Under the pieces are notes generated by a model. The model searched no databases, was not told the DNA's origin, and saw only the letters and a list, made by a program, of their open reading frames with translations. Position numbers and translations under genes: made by a program. Shown piece by piece: positions 11,829 to 23,500 of a stretch of 64,000 nucleotides of DNA (positions are counted from its first letter, which is position 1; every line of letters begins with the position of its first letter). The stretch is from positions 305,885 to 369,884 of the forward strand of contig JAAEAF010001978.1 of assembly GCA_011037195.1 (NCBI GenBank), given 5' to 3'. This stretch comes from Triatoma infestans (taxonomy: Eukaryota; Arthropoda; Insecta; Hemiptera; Reduviidae).

Positions 11829-14536
11829 CTTGGCCGCAAATTTGTTCTCCTTGTCCAAGAGAAATTCCATAGATTTAGCCCGATGATCCACAGGTTGATG
11901 ATCCTGTTGTGTACACGGTACCAATTGTGTCCGTCCATCGCCAAGATTTAACAATGATCTAGCTTTTTTACTACAAGCAGCTGTATCCGTTGAATCTAGA
12001 TCTGTCTCCAGAAGGCCAACAGGAGCAATAGTAGCTTTCTGGCCTTCTCCAGCGCGGCCGCCACCCGACATCACAACGCTGGTGGTGGTGGTGGTGCCGC
12101 CCCCACACTCGTTGTCCACCGTTGTTATACTGGTCTGTTGTACTGTACTTACCACCGGGTACGGCTGTTCACAGTCGCCGGTGCTGGTGCCGCCGCCACC
12201 GAGTCTGCGCTCTACACTACCTGTAATCCCCACTACTACTGTACGTTTTGGTGACGGAGGCGGCAACGGGGGTGGCGTTGGTGGCGGTTGGTGTTGTTGT
12301 ACTGATTGCTGGACTACTGTTGAAAGAAGTTTTGCCGCCTCCAGTTCTTGTTCATCAGGTGGTGGATGTAACGGTATTATCATCTGCAGTTCTTCTATAT
12401 TATTAACAACTATAGGCTCTGGATGTTGTTGTTTTGCAGCTGCTAAAGCTTCTTTCTTTAAATTTTTCCTCTTTTTATCCCGACTTGATAAACGCCTCAA
12501 AGAAAATCTTTGGAAAAATCCACCGATACCGGTTTTCTGTTTATGTTGTGGCGAAGTTGTACCGCGCTCCATGTTTGTGGTTGAGTTACTGGCACGACTG
12601 GACGGCGGTGTTGCGATCGGAGGTTTGTGTGTGACTGGCGGAGCAGGAGGGGGAGGCAGAGCCGCTCTATCCCCTCCCCTTCCTTTCTTCACTTCCCCTC
12701 CACTCGCAACAGTACGACCATCAAGAACTCCTACTTTCTTATCTTCCAACGCTACTATACTATATTCTCTCTTCGTATCTAAATTCACTTCGCCGCTGAT
12801 TTCCTCTTCTTCTTCTGCTTCTCTTTCCTCATCCACATGATCTTTCCATATTACTTCAGACACAATCGGACAAAAATGTACTTTACTCTCACCCCCGACA
12901 ATACCACCACTGCCAATAAATCGCTCGAAATCTAATTCAGTTGGTTCTGCGGGTGGTGAAGTTAGATTTATGAAACTGGTCGTTATTTGAACATTGCTGG
13001 CGTTATACTGTTTTGTTAAATTTATAAAGCTTGTCGTAATCTGTATGTTGCTGCCTCTGGATTTACATTTTCTCAAATTGCCATCACGTCTGCTGCACTC
13101 TTTGAATGAATGCGCTCTGGTCAGTGTTCGCGAAGTTTCCGGAAATTTAAGCTCATATTCATTTTCGCCAATCTGAAAATCTTCTGTATATAAATTTGGC
13201 GTACTTACAACTGGATGTCTGGAGGCCATTTTGTTCACTCCGCTGTTCACACTAATAAAACTTTTATTTTCCGGCACAATTAAAAACTCATCATCATCAC
13301 GTATGGTAAACGTCAACAGCGATGTGGTTGATGTGATTGGTTGATTATCACCAATAAGACTGTTACTATCCAAACGAGTTTTATGCGGTATAATAGCGTT
13401 GTTTAACTGGCGCTGGTTACACTCAGACTGGGTCTGTTCTGGCTGCAGTTTTAGTAGATCCGGGGCACTCTGCCAGCCGCTATAGTTAGGACCGGCGTCA
13501 CTCCAACCGCGCCGCACCGCGCCGTCCACCCGCTCATCCGCGCCGTCTACAACGTTCACCAATTCTCCTCTCCTCTCATCTCCATCGTCGCACCCGCCAC
13601 CACTACCATTTCCTCCTACATGTATTTTTACTTCGTTACCAGTGTTCATCCCGTTGTCCGACCCATAGCTACTGTTTGAACTATCATCCTCATTCTCAGC
13701 TATTGTAAACACGCCAGAACTACTTACCCGTCTCAGACTGCCGCCTCTAGGTATGTGTTCACCAAAACCTGAATCTTCGCTTAGATTTTCAGCCGATCTT
13801 TGTCCTTTTGAAGTTTCTGTAGTGTTTTTATTTTCAACACATTTTTCCGATTGTTCAGGCAGTTCAGGCTTATGTTCACTTTCTTTATTATATCCAGTGT
13901 CGGTTAAACATTCGACTGTTTTATAAAGGCCTCTGGGCGGATTTATAGGTTCAGTTTCATCTTCTACTAGTATGGCTGTATTGTTCAGGCTTTGTGAAAG
14001 TTCTGCGCTTAACAACAGATTGTCTTGTTTTTCTTGGCACATAATCAAACTATCGAAACTTCTATGAGATCTGAGCGATGAACGAAAACTTTCATTGCCA
14101 CCGCTACGCGATGAATAAGATCTAGTGAAATGCTCTTCATCTTCTTCTACAGAACTGCTCAATTCTGAACTACTGGAACACGATGACGATATACTGGACG
14201 CTACTTCTTCATTTAAACTGTCCGGTGAACCGGAAAATCGCCATTTTGATGTTTCCAGTGAATCAAAACTGAAACTGGACGCAAGTGATGGTGAATGTAC
14301 AAATTGTTCGGATGATGCGGACGCTCGGAATACTGTATCGCATTGTTTTTCTAATGTTTCAAACTGTAACAATGAACTGGACCGAGAAGTGAGCGGTGGT
14401 AAGAGGTAATCATCTGTTTCATCTTCATCATCGTGTACACCGGGATCATTGTTAAACTGTCTTCTGCGTCTCTTTTTGGGCACGGCTAAGTCTCTTTCAC
14501 TGCCGCCCCATTCAGCTATTGCCGCCGTACATATAC
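11829..14536 (-). CDS. Long internal exon of a large Ser/Pro/Gly-rich protein, function unknown
   Basis: The exon is bounded by TTTTGTTACAG acceptor (AG at 14538-14537) and AAG|GTGAGTGA donor (GT at 11828-11827). Two bases complete a split codon, then 902 codons stay open and end on a codon boundary. The first complete codons read ICTAAIAEWGGSERDL, so the GTG at 14483 is internal rather than a start. Visible features, numbered from the first complete codon: KKRRRRQ nuclear-localisation-like cluster (about 20-26); acidic DDEDETDD; long Ser-rich tract (about 50-165); duplicated QITTSFINLT motif (about 495-525); KVHFCPIVSEVIW (about 551-563); acidic run; proline tracts (about 626-645 and 749-761); basic GFFQRFSLRRLSSRDKKRK (about 671-689); and RAKSMEFLLDKENKFAAK at the end. 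No enzyme domain is visible. The composition suggests a disordered scaffold or cytoskeleton-linked protein. I do not recognise the family. Flanking exons were not located. Confidence 0.85.
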
Positions 14537-14559
14537 CTGTAACAAAACAGAATTTGGCT

Positions 14560-14885
14560 TTAAAAGTATTGTATATAAGGTTTAATGAAATCTTTTGGTG
14601 TCTTTACGGAGATGATGATCGTAGACAAAAAAAACATTCAGTAAAGTTGCACTTTCGGTTTTAACACCCGCAATTTTGGCAATTAAATTAAAATTGCATG
14701 ATAGAAGAAAGCATAACTCCATCCCTTTCCCAAAACTCTATTTTTAAATGAATTTTCCCGCAAGAAAATGTTTCAAATAAACACCTCACACCCACATAAT
14801 ATGAAGTTTAAAGAAAATCATCATTACAGCCGTTTTTGAGAAAATAGTACAAAACTGAAAATGTGGATGTTTCACGCCAGATTTT
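14560..14885 (+). repeat. Family A remnant just upstream of the exon acceptor
   Basis: AGTAAAGTTGCACTTTCGGTT, TGAATTTTCCCGCAAG, AAATGTTTCAAATAAA, GAAGTTTAAAGAAAATCATC and GATGTTTCACGCCAGATTTT are family A modules. The remnant begins within about 25 bp of the splice acceptor, so the repeat sits in the intron against the branch-point region. Confidence 0.65.
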
Positions 14886-15454
14886 TTTAAAAAAAATTAT
14901 TTATAGAAATAATCAATAGAATAAATACTGGATCAAGTTTATTAGTAAATTTAGTAGTACTGGAATATAGTTCACCTTACAATATAAACCCTAAATAATA
15001 GTGGATAAACCGAAACAATTACAGCCCATGTAATTAATTGCAAGCTATCACAGAGCTTCCAATTTCCGGCTCACACATTTCAAAATGACAGGATATCAGT
15101 TTCCATTTCTAATTGTACACCATAATAAATGCGACCATTGTGTGACATAATTCTGTTATATGATAAGATTACATGCACAGAATGTGACATCACAGATAAG
15201 TATTTATACACTTGGAATACTTGCTCTTACACTGCAAAATACAAAGAGGTAAATTATTGCAATAATTATTATCTTTTTGTCTATATAGATGAATTTGATT
15301 GATTACATCTATTGATTTATTATCAAATGAACTTGTCGATATTATCACCTCATTGTAACATTTAAGACAGACAAAAGAAAAACACGCGGCCGGATTATCT
15401 CATTATTAACAGATATTTGTTTTGTCATTAAATTTAATAATTTCATCATACAGT
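14886..15454. other. Non-coding, nothing recognised
   Basis: AT-rich, apparently unique sequence, presumably intronic relative to the exon ending at 14536. Confidence 0.4.
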
Positions 15455-16030
15455 CAGAGCAAGTATTGCCGATCGATACCAAATTTTAGAAATTGAATTT
15501 CCACCGGAAATATGAGGAGTTTTGAGGTCCCCCCCCCCCCAGCAAAATATATTACCGAAAAATATAATAAGTTGAAAACTTGATGTACCGTTTCGTTACC
15601 ATCACCACATTTGACATTAAGGTTTTCGTCAAAATCATTCAACCGGAAGTGCGACTATACTGGATGTATTTTTCTTCAGTTTTTTATCGATTTTTTTAAA
15701 AAATAGCACCAACGCATTTTCTTTAAACTTGGTTATTACTATCGTACATACATAAATGTTTATCTTATCGATTTTAACTTAACAATTGTCCGAAAAAATT
15801 AAATTTTAGGGAGGAATTTGTGACGTAAAATTCCGATTATTATTTGGGTTGGTTCAATGTCTTCTCGACTACAATATAATCAATCAACTTTGTTACCTGG
15901 GCAGGTATTAATCCCACCACTGTTAGTATATTTATGTTAGAACAAATGAGTAAGTAAAGTAGCCAATATGCCAGTTTTATAATTATTATATTAACTGCAG
16001 TTAGAGAAAATCGTTTGAATTTTACCATTG
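15455..16030 (-). repeat. Family A copy, reverse
   Basis: AGCAAGTATTGCCGATCGAT, TCCACCGGAAATATGAGG, a C10 run, CAACCGGAAGTGCGAC (15640), ATTTTCTTTAAACTTGG, then GCAGTTAGAGAAAATCG. The internal part is shortened. Confidence 0.7.
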
Positions 16031-16117
16031 TCCAGGTTTTTTATTATTATTTTATAAGATTGAAGAAATCAGATAATAAAAAAAAAAATATAAAATAAAA
16101 ATAAAGAAAATTCCATA

Positions 16118-16712
16118 CAAACAAAATCTGGTGGGAAACAATCACACAACTTTCTCTCACTTCCGTTATTTATAAAATGACAAATTTTCTTTAAATTTCC
16201 AATTTTACTTGGTGTTCTAACATAAATATACAGGTGGTGGGAGGGGACAAGTGCCTACCTACCCCAACAGAGGCAGGTAGACACTGATTACATTGTAGAG
16301 AGCCAATAATGAACTTACATTGTACAGATCCAATAATGAACAAACATATAAACGTCTCAGATTTCTCGGAACAACCTAGAAACAATTGTTTCAGAAAAAA
16401 AATATTTGAAATACAAGTGGTGCATTTCTATCTATCCAGCAAGCATTCCAAGCTGTGAAAGGAAATCGTAATAACCGTTTCCGAGAAAATTCCCCCCCAA
16501 AAACTCAAAAACATATACCATAAAATCGCACTTCCGGTTAGTCAATTTCTCTTCAAACTGGAATTCTATTAATCCTTCTAATGTGTATCAATATTATAGA
16601 GGTGATAAAAACCATGATACATTATATTGAAGTGAGACTTTAGAGGGACTTTTTCTCCCCAGAACCACCAAAAAATAAATTTTTCCGGGCAGTTGTTTCA
16701 AATGAAGGTGAT

Positions 16713-16748
<36 letters not shown>

Positions 16749-17232
16749 AAGGCGTCTCAACATCTGTGGTTATTTACGCCCGGGCCTTCTCAGGCACGCC
16801 GGCCTCCGGGACAGTGTTCTCCCGTTACAGACAACACTGTCCATCACCGGACAGTGAGCTGTGGGGGCTCCTAGGAAGGTGATAGGTATTTATGTGAATA
16901 GGAAGTTTAAAGAAAATCGTTTGAGCCGCTTTCGAGGAAATTACGAAAAACTGAAAAGTTCTGTTAAGTTGCAATTCCGGTTGATGGATTTTGCCCGAAA
17001 TATTTGTGTCTGATGCAAAGGCTCTGCCTAAATGAAAAACCAAGGTTGAGTGCTCTGCGAACTATTATTCTCTTAACACATACACTTACAGACCATGGAA
17101 AGAAGAGTTTTTCGCTAAAAATATTTTGTTCCGATCCAGAGGATCCCAAAACTTATAGTTCCGGTGAAAATTCAATTTCGAAAATCTGACACGATTGCAA
17201 TACTGGCTCTTACTAAGAGTAAGGGAAAGTAA
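16118..17232 (+). repeat. Family A copy, forward, complete, interrupted by a SINE
   Basis: It starts at TCTGGTGGGAAACAATCACA and CTTTCTCTCACTTCCG. It carries CTACCTACC, CGCACTTCCGGTTAGTC (16530) and AAGTTGCAATTCCGGTTGATGG (about 16970), and ends GCAATACTGGCTCTTACTAA and GAGTAAGGGAAAGTAAAA. A SINE splits it at 16714/16875. Minus the SINE it is about 950 bp. Confidence 0.85.
16715..16874 (-). mobile_element. SINE, 5'-truncated, inserted into family A
   Basis: The poly-T start (the element's A-tail) is followed by AAGGCGTCTCAACATCTGTG and ends at GGGGGCTCCTAG, so the tRNA head is missing. The 11-bp direct repeat GAAGGTGATAG flanks it (16704-16714 and 16875-16885) and restores the family A box when one copy is removed. 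Confidence 0.9.
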
Positions 17233-17239
17233 AAATATC

Positions 17240-17960
17240 GTATAGAAGCACTCACAAGACTTTTCACAATTTTACAAGCAATTCGCAAATTTTCTTTAAA
17301 TTTGAGTTACGATAGAAAAATAGTATTCTAAAATGGCAGTTCAGATGAAAGCCAAGCAGCTGCCGCGGATAAGTTGGAAAATCAATTTTCTCGGAAAAAA
17401 TGTTTCAAACTAAAACTGCTACACTCAGGCGTATATCGACCGCGGGAAATTCGTATTTCCTAAAATTCTATTAAATTCTCAAAGATGATATTTCTTTTGT
17501 AATCGATAGAAGATATCGATCATTTTTTTTTTCAGTATTTCGCGATGTTTTCAAAAATGCTGCAACAAGTTTCTTTAAACTTGGTTTACTATCTCTACAC
17601 ATGAATGCCTATCGATTTTATTTTGAAATATTTGTGTTTCCAGGAAAATTGATTTTTGGAGGTGTTCTGACAATGCAATATTAAGCTTTAATCAAAAGTG
17701 TGTTTAGTACAATGTCTGGTTCTATTACCTGTATAAAATTAAGTCGCTTTAGTAGTATTGCTTTAGTAACATTTCAAATTTGAAGAAAATCGGTTAACCA
17801 GAAGTTACGACTTTATAGAATAGATTATTTGGAATTTTCTTGAAAATGGCTCCGAAGATTTTTCAGTAAAACTTGGAATACTAAATGCATAAATATAAAT
17901 CGCTCACTTTTATTTGCAACAGCTGCAGAAAACCGTTGTGATTGTTTCACACCAGATGGC
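17240..17960. repeat. Two family A pieces in opposite orientations
   Basis: About 17240-17480 is a forward 5' piece (CACTCACAAGACTTTTCACA, AATTTTCTTTAAATTTG, AATCAATTTTCTCGG). About 17500-17960 is reverse (AGTTTCTTTAAACTTGG, TATCGATTTTATTTTG, GAAAATCGGTTAACCAGAAG, GATTGTTTCACACCAGATGG). Confidence 0.65.
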
Positions 17961-18579
17961 GAATCAATAAAAGTTTTAATAGAAGAGACGGTAATTCTGT
18001 CATGATTCTTATCAGATATAGTTTAACAGTAAATGGATAAAGACAATTATTTTCAAAGTATAAAATACAAAAGACAGTGAGTGAACTGAAGAAGATTGCC
18101 ATGGAGAAGAAATGGAAGAGTGAGTTGATTGTAATTAAATGTTGGCTTTAATAAAAGAAGACATCTGTTCCACTTTGATCCGGATGTTAGTTAAATATGA
18201 GGGAAGTTCTTCAGAGAAGAAGATCCTAAAAGTAAAGACGGACGACCTCATATCATACCACTAAACTGTTAAATAACTTTATTACCAAGAACACCAGAGA
18301 GCACTGTCAGACAGCACCAGACATTAAAACACCAATTTACTTCCAGTTATGTCACTTATATATATATAATATTAACAACTCTTTTAATTCTCTTCTCCAA
18401 AGAGATATTCTTAGTTTCTCTTTTCCCATATCTCATGTAGTAGGTTATTTTTTTTTTTTAATTTTTCTTTGGTCAAATTTAAGAGAGAAAACTTCTCTCT
18501 TAGCATGGTGCTCGTAACCAATAAAACAGACGATTCCTGTGTCAGACGATTCCTGAATTATCACGATTTGCTTTTACTG
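17961..18579. other. Non-coding, nothing recognised
   Basis: No supported frame or repeat. GAGAGAAAACTTCTCTC near 18484 is a short palindrome without evident meaning. Confidence 0.4.
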
Positions 18580-19315
18580 TTGATAATACAATTATGTATA
18601 AAATGAGAAATTCTCTTCAAATTCACTTTACACTTCATTTGTTATTATTCATTTGTCCTTAACAAGGGGATAAATACCTAGCCAAGCAAATAGTAGAAGT
18701 GTGCTTATATTATAGTCCTGTAAAAAGCGCCCACATTGAGCAATTCAAATAACAGTGGAATTCAAAAAACGCCACAAAATCGACAGAACTATCTAAAATA
18801 AATTTTTTCGTAATAATATATCTGTCAGAGCAGTTAGCGTTTCAAGTTTAAAAAACGTCGATATAGTTGTTTTCGAGAAAATGTCAAAAATCTCGAAAAA
18901 CCTTTTCTGTAAAGTAGTATTTCCGGTTAACCGATTCTCTCCAAATTTGGAATCTATATTCCTACTGGTATATTAATAACTAATAGAACTATATATTATT
19001 TTCAAGTGGTACTTTAGTGGAAAGGCGTTCAATGAAAATCGCTGGAGCGTTTCCGAGAAAATCTTTGAAAAACTGAAGAAAGAAAAACATTCATCGCAGT
19101 CGCACTTCCGGTTTTAATGGATTTTGTCGGAAACCTTGGCAACAGCAAAGATGATGTACCATTTTGAGCTTCCTGCGAATTTTCCTTTTTGACATATTTT
19201 ATTCACACACATAAAAACAGTTTTTGGTACACAAGAGGTTTCAAAACATGTACTTCCAAAAATTCGACACCATCGCAATAGTACCTTTTAGAAATGGGAG
19301 TAAAAGCAAGTAAAA
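18580..19315 (+). repeat. Family A copy, forward, near complete
   Basis: GATAATACAATTATGTATAA, ATACCTAGCCAAG, GTATTTCCGGTTAACCG (about 18927), GTCGCACTTCCGGTTTTAATGG (about 19105), then CATCGCAATAGTACC and GGGAGTAAAAGCAAGTAAA. The 5' terminal hairpin is missing. Confidence 0.75.
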
Positions 19316-19365
19316 AGTATTATTTCGCTGCACCAATCAAACATGCGGGTAGAAAGAAAGATCAT

Positions 19366-19580
19366 CAGAAACATTTTCCATGATAGCCTGCTTCTTTTTG
19401 GGGTCATCGACTGGTTTCGGGACTTGCACAGAGCGAATACAGTTGATACACTCTATACACTATTTGCTCTGTGCAAGCCTATGTTATTACACTGTTTGAC
19501 AAAAACATCCTGATGATAGGCGAACGCCCGAAACCGGTCGATGACCACAAAAAGAAGCAGGCTTTCACGGAAAATGTCTC
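19366..19580. mobile_element. Fold-back (inverted-repeat) element
   Basis: Arm 19366-19421 (GCCTGCTTCTTTTTGGGGTC, ATCGACTGGTTTCGGG) is complementary to arm 19527-19580 (CCCGAAACCGGTCGATGACC, ACAAAAAGAAGCAGGC). A second inverted pair lies inside: ACTTGCACAGAGCGAATA (19422-19439) against TATTTGCTCTGTGCAAG (19461-19477). No protein is encoded. It looks like a non-autonomous element. Confidence 0.85.
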
Positions 19581-20544
19581 TGCTGCTTTCCAGCTCTACG
19601 AAAGCAACCACAACAACTAGACAGAAAGATGTTTTTGGTAAGTTCAGGCAGAGCCAGTGCTGATATATCTATGGTATCAGATCAATTTCCTCTTTTATCG
19701 TCTCATTCCTCAAGAATAAAGAATATTCATAATAGCAAAACTTTAACAATTGACTATTAAGATGAGACTCATTGTGATCAGAATTTGGTCATTTATTACT
19801 TCCCATCTATGGCCGGCAGCAGTTTACCTTCAGGCAGTGTTCCAATATTTGGGAAGATGGTTTATTTTTAGTATATCAACCTTGGACCTGGAACTAAGAT
19901 AAACTGTCTACATTCCTCTATGCAGACCAGTTTCAATTCCAAGGATGTAACTCCTATTACATCTTTTTACAATATCTTAAACGCTATAAGCAGATAATAT
20001 TGCGATCCCCTTATAAACTGAATTTTATCTGAGGAAATATAGATAAGAGATTTTATCTGAGGAAATATAGATAGAGAAGAAAAAAAAGGGAATTAGACAG
20101 AAATGCAAGATCCGCCGTTTTGTATTTGGCCATTTATACTAATGGAACAAATTGAAATTGATGTTCAACACCCACAAAAATTTCTCCAAAGAAATCATAT
20201 TATTCAGTTAAACTTTTCTTTGATCTGAAGTTTTTAGCTATACGTTATATTAATTTTACGTAGGTGGCGCAGTCCACAATGTATTAAAAGAGTACTATAA
20301 AGATGGAAATCTACGCATGAGCTAATGCAATCAAAATCTAGTTTCTCGCAAGAACATTTAAAAAGGAATCTAATTGTGCAATTAAACAAATAAATTATAA
20401 TAGAAGTGTTTTATATTAGGGTTCGATAAGCTGGAGACTGTGGAACTATGGAAACTGGAATAAGAGGAAGTCTGCGCACCAGACTTTCGCACCAGATTAT
20501 TTTTAATCATTGAATATGTGAATGGATCCGCAATGTTGGATAAC
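19581..20544. other. Non-coding with one short tandem duplication
   Basis: A 28-bp unit ending in GAGGAAATATAGATA is repeated twice at 20022-20076. The rest is unrecognised. Confidence 0.5.
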
Positions 20545-20821
20545 ATCTGGTATTTTATCCGTCGTAGCATGCATATTCCTTTCGTTCCTGACCGGTTTCG
20601 GATTTTGATCCATCGTCAGGGCAAATTCAGGTTACGAACATAACCTTATAACCTCCAGCACATATATACAACCAACTAACCAACAAGTGTGAGTCTACAG
20701 AAACATTGCGTTGAAGTGAACTCTGCACGAACTTGGTGAATTTGCTCTGACAATAGATGAAAATCCGAAACCAGTTAGGAACAAAAGGAATATGCATACT
20801 ATGACGAATAAAATACCAGAT
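20545..20821. mobile_element. Fold-back element, second family, complete
   Basis: Arms of about 85 bp (20545-20630 and 20737-20821) are near-perfect inverted complements. The outer edge reads TCTGGTATTTTATCCGTCG and the arm includes GACCGGTTTCGGATTTT and CATCGTCAGGGCAAATTC. The preceding GGATCCGCAATGTTGGATAA also precedes the copy at 63810, so it belongs to the element. The arms can fold into a long hairpin. There is no coding sequence. Confidence 0.9.
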
Positions 20822-21221
20822 TTTTTTAATCATATTACATTTATACAAAACACCGTCTATGATATAGTAACATGGATTCCATAGATATGAATAATTTTAT
20901 TAAATAAATATGAATAAATAAACAAAAAAATATATATATTACAGTATCAAGATAGCCGTGGCATATTACACTGGCAATGGAATGTTGGCGTGTGTAATGT
21001 TCGTAATCTAATAAGTGGTAACAATTTTATCGTAAAAGTATTTCATATTTTTATAAGTATGATTAAAAAAATGAGGCTGGTAGATAACTAAATAAATATT
21101 TACTTTTTTTGAGTTTTGTGGAATACGTAAATATATCATGCAATAAAATTCTTTAATAATAATCATTTTAATGCCTTGAGAATTCTGTAAGTTTCAAATA
21201 CTGTTTTCTTCCAATCAGTGT
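20822..21221. other. Non-coding, nothing recognised
   Basis: AT-rich sequence with no supported feature. Confidence 0.4.
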
Positions 21222-21860
21222 TTTCCTTTCTCATACTCCTAATAAGAGGAAGTATTGCGATCGTGCCAGACTTTCAGAATGAGCTTTTTACCAGAAATAC
21301 ATGTTTTAGAGCCCCCTGAATATGAAAATAATGTTTTCCGCGAATCGTGTGTTGTGTGTTTTAACAGAATAAATATCTCAAATACGAAAAGTCGCAGATA
21401 GTTCAAACTTGATATTCCGTTTAGGTACTACCACCGCATCAGATACGAAGATTTCAAGTAAAATCCATCAACCCAGAGGAACACTATACTAAGTGGTTTT
21501 TCAATTTCTATTGATTTTCTCGAAAATGGCTCCAATGATTTTCTTAAACTTTGTATACTATCAACATAAATAAATACCTCTCACTTTTATCTGAAACATT
21601 TTCCAGGGAAAATTGATTTTTTTTTTAGAGGTTCTGGGGGGGGGAATAGTAACGTTAAGCATTCCTGTAAAGTACTAACTCATATAAATAAATGGTTTTA
21701 TCAACTACATAATATTAGTACACATTAGAAGCATTGATACAATCCTATGGATTGCTTGCTGCAAAGATAGAACCGCCTCACTTTTATTTGAATCTTTTTC
21801 TGAATAAATTGGTTTGAAACAGTTGTACGGAACTTGTGGCATTGATACAATTTTTTGGAA
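21222..21860 (-). repeat. Family A copy, reverse, 3' part well preserved
   Basis: It begins with the terminal palindrome TCATACTCCTAATAAGAGGA, followed by TTGCGATCGTGCCAGAC, CAGAAATACATGTTTTAGAG, CACCGCATCAGATACGAAG, CAACCCAGAGGAACAC (core decayed from CCGGAAGTG), AATGGCTCCAATG and TCACTTTTATCTGAAACATT. The 5' end is lost. Confidence 0.8.
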
Positions 21861-23382
21861 GATTTTTTTATCCCGATTATTTTTTTTAGGTTATCTGTTA
21901 CAATGAATCGTAAGACAATTATTTATCCACTGTAAGTGGTAAATGTGTAGTATGGGTTAATGCTAGTTGTAGATGAAGTAACTGAATGACGCCAATATAT
22001 CAGGATAACCCTCCCCACATTAAGCGCCATTTTCGTTCTAAAAATCTACCATAATTAAAAACCTTTCAGCAGTACAATATCCAGGGACTGATGATTTTAT
22101 CAGTGTAAAATACTTGAATCAAAAACACAAGTGGATGAAGTGTGAAAATTAATTGTAAAAAAAAAAACTTGTGAACTGATAAGGAAGTTAAAAAAAAATT
22201 CAAAACAGAAACATGTGTTAGCCATATGTTAAACAAGGAATACGAACAGCTGATAGTTAGTTTTATAATGAAATCATTTATCAATATAGCAGTGGCGACA
22301 AATAATATCGCATAAAATTAATTTTAATTAAAAAGTTTTTTTAAAACAAAATGGAGACAATTTTTATTCACTAGACTTTTTAAATAAATTACAATATTAC
22401 ATTCTTTTATTCATGCTAATTTGTACGACATAAGTGCATGCGATATCCTAGTTAAGTGAACATTATTCTGTATAATTAAATTGCAAGATAGGATGTTACT
22501 TGAGTAAGAAGAATAAACCTTCAATCTCTGAAATAATCAAGACTAACTTAATTTGAATAAATTATTTTTAGTTGAAATAATTTTTACTTTTATAAACTTT
22601 CAGCGCAGTAATACAAAAAGAATTTGGTGTAAAACACTCAAAGACCTTTTCTTATTGCAATTTTAGTTATTTATTTGGCAAGTGAGAGAAATAGGACAAA
22701 CTCGAGTTCAGAATTTGACCGTGCGAGAGCAGCGAGCGCGTCAAAATGAACGAGAATTGCAAATATTTCGCTCATGAGTTAAATATTAGATTTTTCTGCA
22801 ACCGTATTAAATTGATTCATAATTTATATGATGCAATACTGAAAAGGTGCAAATACTGAGAATTTATTTTAATTCAAGTCAAATACTCCCCTCTCTCTCC
22901 TTCTATAACCTGTACCGTTTAGTATAACTTCAAATATGTAGTACCTGGGATTTGTTTTGAACTTGTTTTCATATATTGCCGCTAGATGTCGGGCTAATTA
23001 GAGTTGAATAATGTTACTTCCACATATTAGTGAGAGAAAGTAGTGTGTAACTCATATGTGTGTGAAAGTTGAACTTTCTTCACTAATGTTTTGTGTAATT
23101 GCAGAAACATTGTTGACAGTTTTCCTTCACACTTTGAATTTTTGCCAAATTTTACTGGCTTCACTATTACATGTTTAGCTACGAAAATCTAAACTAAAAA
23201 AAAAAAAACAATTGAGGGAGATGTGACCTTGGAGCTCCCCCAAGAACCCTCTTCCTAAAATCTACTTGACCGGAAAAAAATTTCCAAGTTTTCTTTAGAG
23301 AAGTTCTTTTTTAGAAAATCAGAAAACTGTGACTTTTCTGGTTGAACATTTTCCTTTAAATTTTATTTAATTCTTAAAAATA
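21861..23382. other. Mostly unassigned, with a CpG-bearing patch
   Basis: 22620-22665 holds a stray family A 5' end (GGTGTAAAACACTCAAAG, CTTTTCTTATTGCAA). 22724-22770 (GTGCGAGAGCAGCGAGCGCG) is unusually CpG-rich for its surroundings. 23200-23350 has degraded family A boxes. Nothing else is recognised. Confidence 0.35.
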
Positions 23383-23500
23383 TGAGTGGGTCAGCAATGT
23401 TGGATTACATCTGCGGAGGGCATCTCTTTTTATCCAACTTGGCAGAGGATTCTTTTGATTGGTTTTTCAACAGTTCTGTGTCCGGTGTCAACGACAATAG
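23383..23500. mobile_element. Possible fragment of the 20.5-kb fold-back family
   Basis: GGGTCAGCAATGTTGGATTA and CATCTGCG resemble the edge sequences seen at 20524 and 63815. The arm sequence that should follow is mostly gone. Confidence 0.45.

Noticed and set aside
12082..12840. 252-codon plus-strand open frame
   Set aside because: It is antisense to the long minus-strand exon. Its Val/Gly/Ser/Cys runs are the mirror of the codon runs in the real exon.
14481..14483. Translation start at 14483
   Set aside because: The codon is GTG. The frame stays open upstream to a good acceptor, so this is an internal valine.
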